This document shows, one piece after another, positions 63,958 through 64,000 of a DNA stretch of 64,000 bases. Made by a program: the position numbers and the translations under genes. The notes under the pieces were generated by a model. That model was not told the origin of the DNA. It worked only from the letters and a program-made list of their open reading frames with translations, and did not search any database. The number at the start of each line of letters is the position of its first letter. The first letter of the stretch is position 1. The stretch spans positions 19,035,501 through 19,099,500 of the forward strand of contig CM061092.1 in assembly GCA_030770545.1 (NCBI GenBank). Direction: 5' to 3'. This DNA comes from Macropodus opercularis. Taxonomy: Eukaryota; Chordata; Actinopteri; Anabantiformes; Osphronemidae.

Positions 63958-64000
63958 TGCTTTAGCTTGTGCACACATGTCGCAACATTGCCTGTACGCG

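Larger units (their letters stand above)
61377..64000. repeat. tRNA array unit 17 (cut by window end)
   Basis: Ends inside the Arg-TCG 5' flank, before the His gene. Its module has several private changes (around 62533, 62967 and 62988). Confidence 0.95.

Noticed and set aside
1..64000. CRISPR array or satellite DNA
   Set aside because: Repeat units are kilobases long, contain foldable tRNA genes and have no spacer pattern.
1..64000. Bacterial or phage tRNA cluster
   Set aside because: Initiator type, A34 anticodons for Leu and Arg, lack of encoded CCA beyond the discriminator, and Pol III T-run terminators all point to a eukaryotic nucleus.

Overview
The window is a nuclear tandem array of tRNA genes from an animal genome, and it is tRNA-cluster repeat from end to end. 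I see no protein-coding gene, rRNA gene, transposon open reading frame or single-copy flank, so the array must continue past both edges. Evidence for a eukaryote: type-2 Leu tRNAs with no encoded CCA tail, A34 anticodons (AAG and ACG, read after conversion to inosine), a eukaryotic initiator tRNA-Met with ATCGAAA in place of TTCGAAT in the T-loop, internal A/B boxes and short-T-run Pol III terminators. The consensus initiator gene matches my memory of the vertebrate gene base for base, and the others resemble vertebrate genes closely. The species cannot be named from this; other metazoan groups share such sequences.

Layout. Seventeen copies of one unit lie head to tail (the last is cut by the window edge). 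The simple unit is about 2.9 kb. Its order, starting just after tRNA-Arg-ACG, is: iMet-CAT (+), Leu-TAG (+), a Leu-TAG 3' fragment (+), a T/A tract, a dead Leu-AAG copy (+), a pair of inverted repeats, a GCTTT tract, Leu-AAG (+), Arg-TCG (-), His-GTG (-), Arg-ACG (-). Inside the unit, a module of about 1.37 kb running from one Leu gene to the next is itself amplified. It is present 4, 3, 2, 1, 2, 3 and 3 times in units 1-7 and once in each of units 8-17. I count 111 complete tRNA genes: 17 iMet, 24 Leu-TAG, 21 Leu-AAG, 17 Arg-TCG, 16 His-GTG and 16 Arg (15 with ACG and one whose anticodon has become ATG). There are also 28 dead Leu-AAG copies, 28 Leu-TAG fragments and 17 eroded His-like remnants.

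History readable from shared private changes. A block of about 15-17 kb (the end of unit 1 through unit 4) was duplicated to give the end of unit 5 through unit 8. The offset is 17,042 bases, rising to 18,409 after one more 1.37-kb module was gained in unit 7. Older layers lie inside the unit: a Leu-AAG gene with its flank was duplicated and decayed, part of that flank was also inverted, and an Arg-His module seems to have existed three times with the third copy eroded. The Leu gene bodies appear to be where crossovers joined modules.

Expression. Leu-TAG, iMet and His have a T4-T5 run within about 50 nt. Arg-ACG has none before the His gene and would share His's terminator. Leu-AAG and Arg-TCG converge over about 315 nt that contain no T4 on either strand; the only T4 runs abut the opposite gene's 3' end. 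Six Leu-TAG copies have lost their T5. Several gene sub-families carry fixed mismatches that suggest part of the array is decaying. The one coding change that stands out is an Arg tRNA body with a His-type anticodon at 16796-16868.
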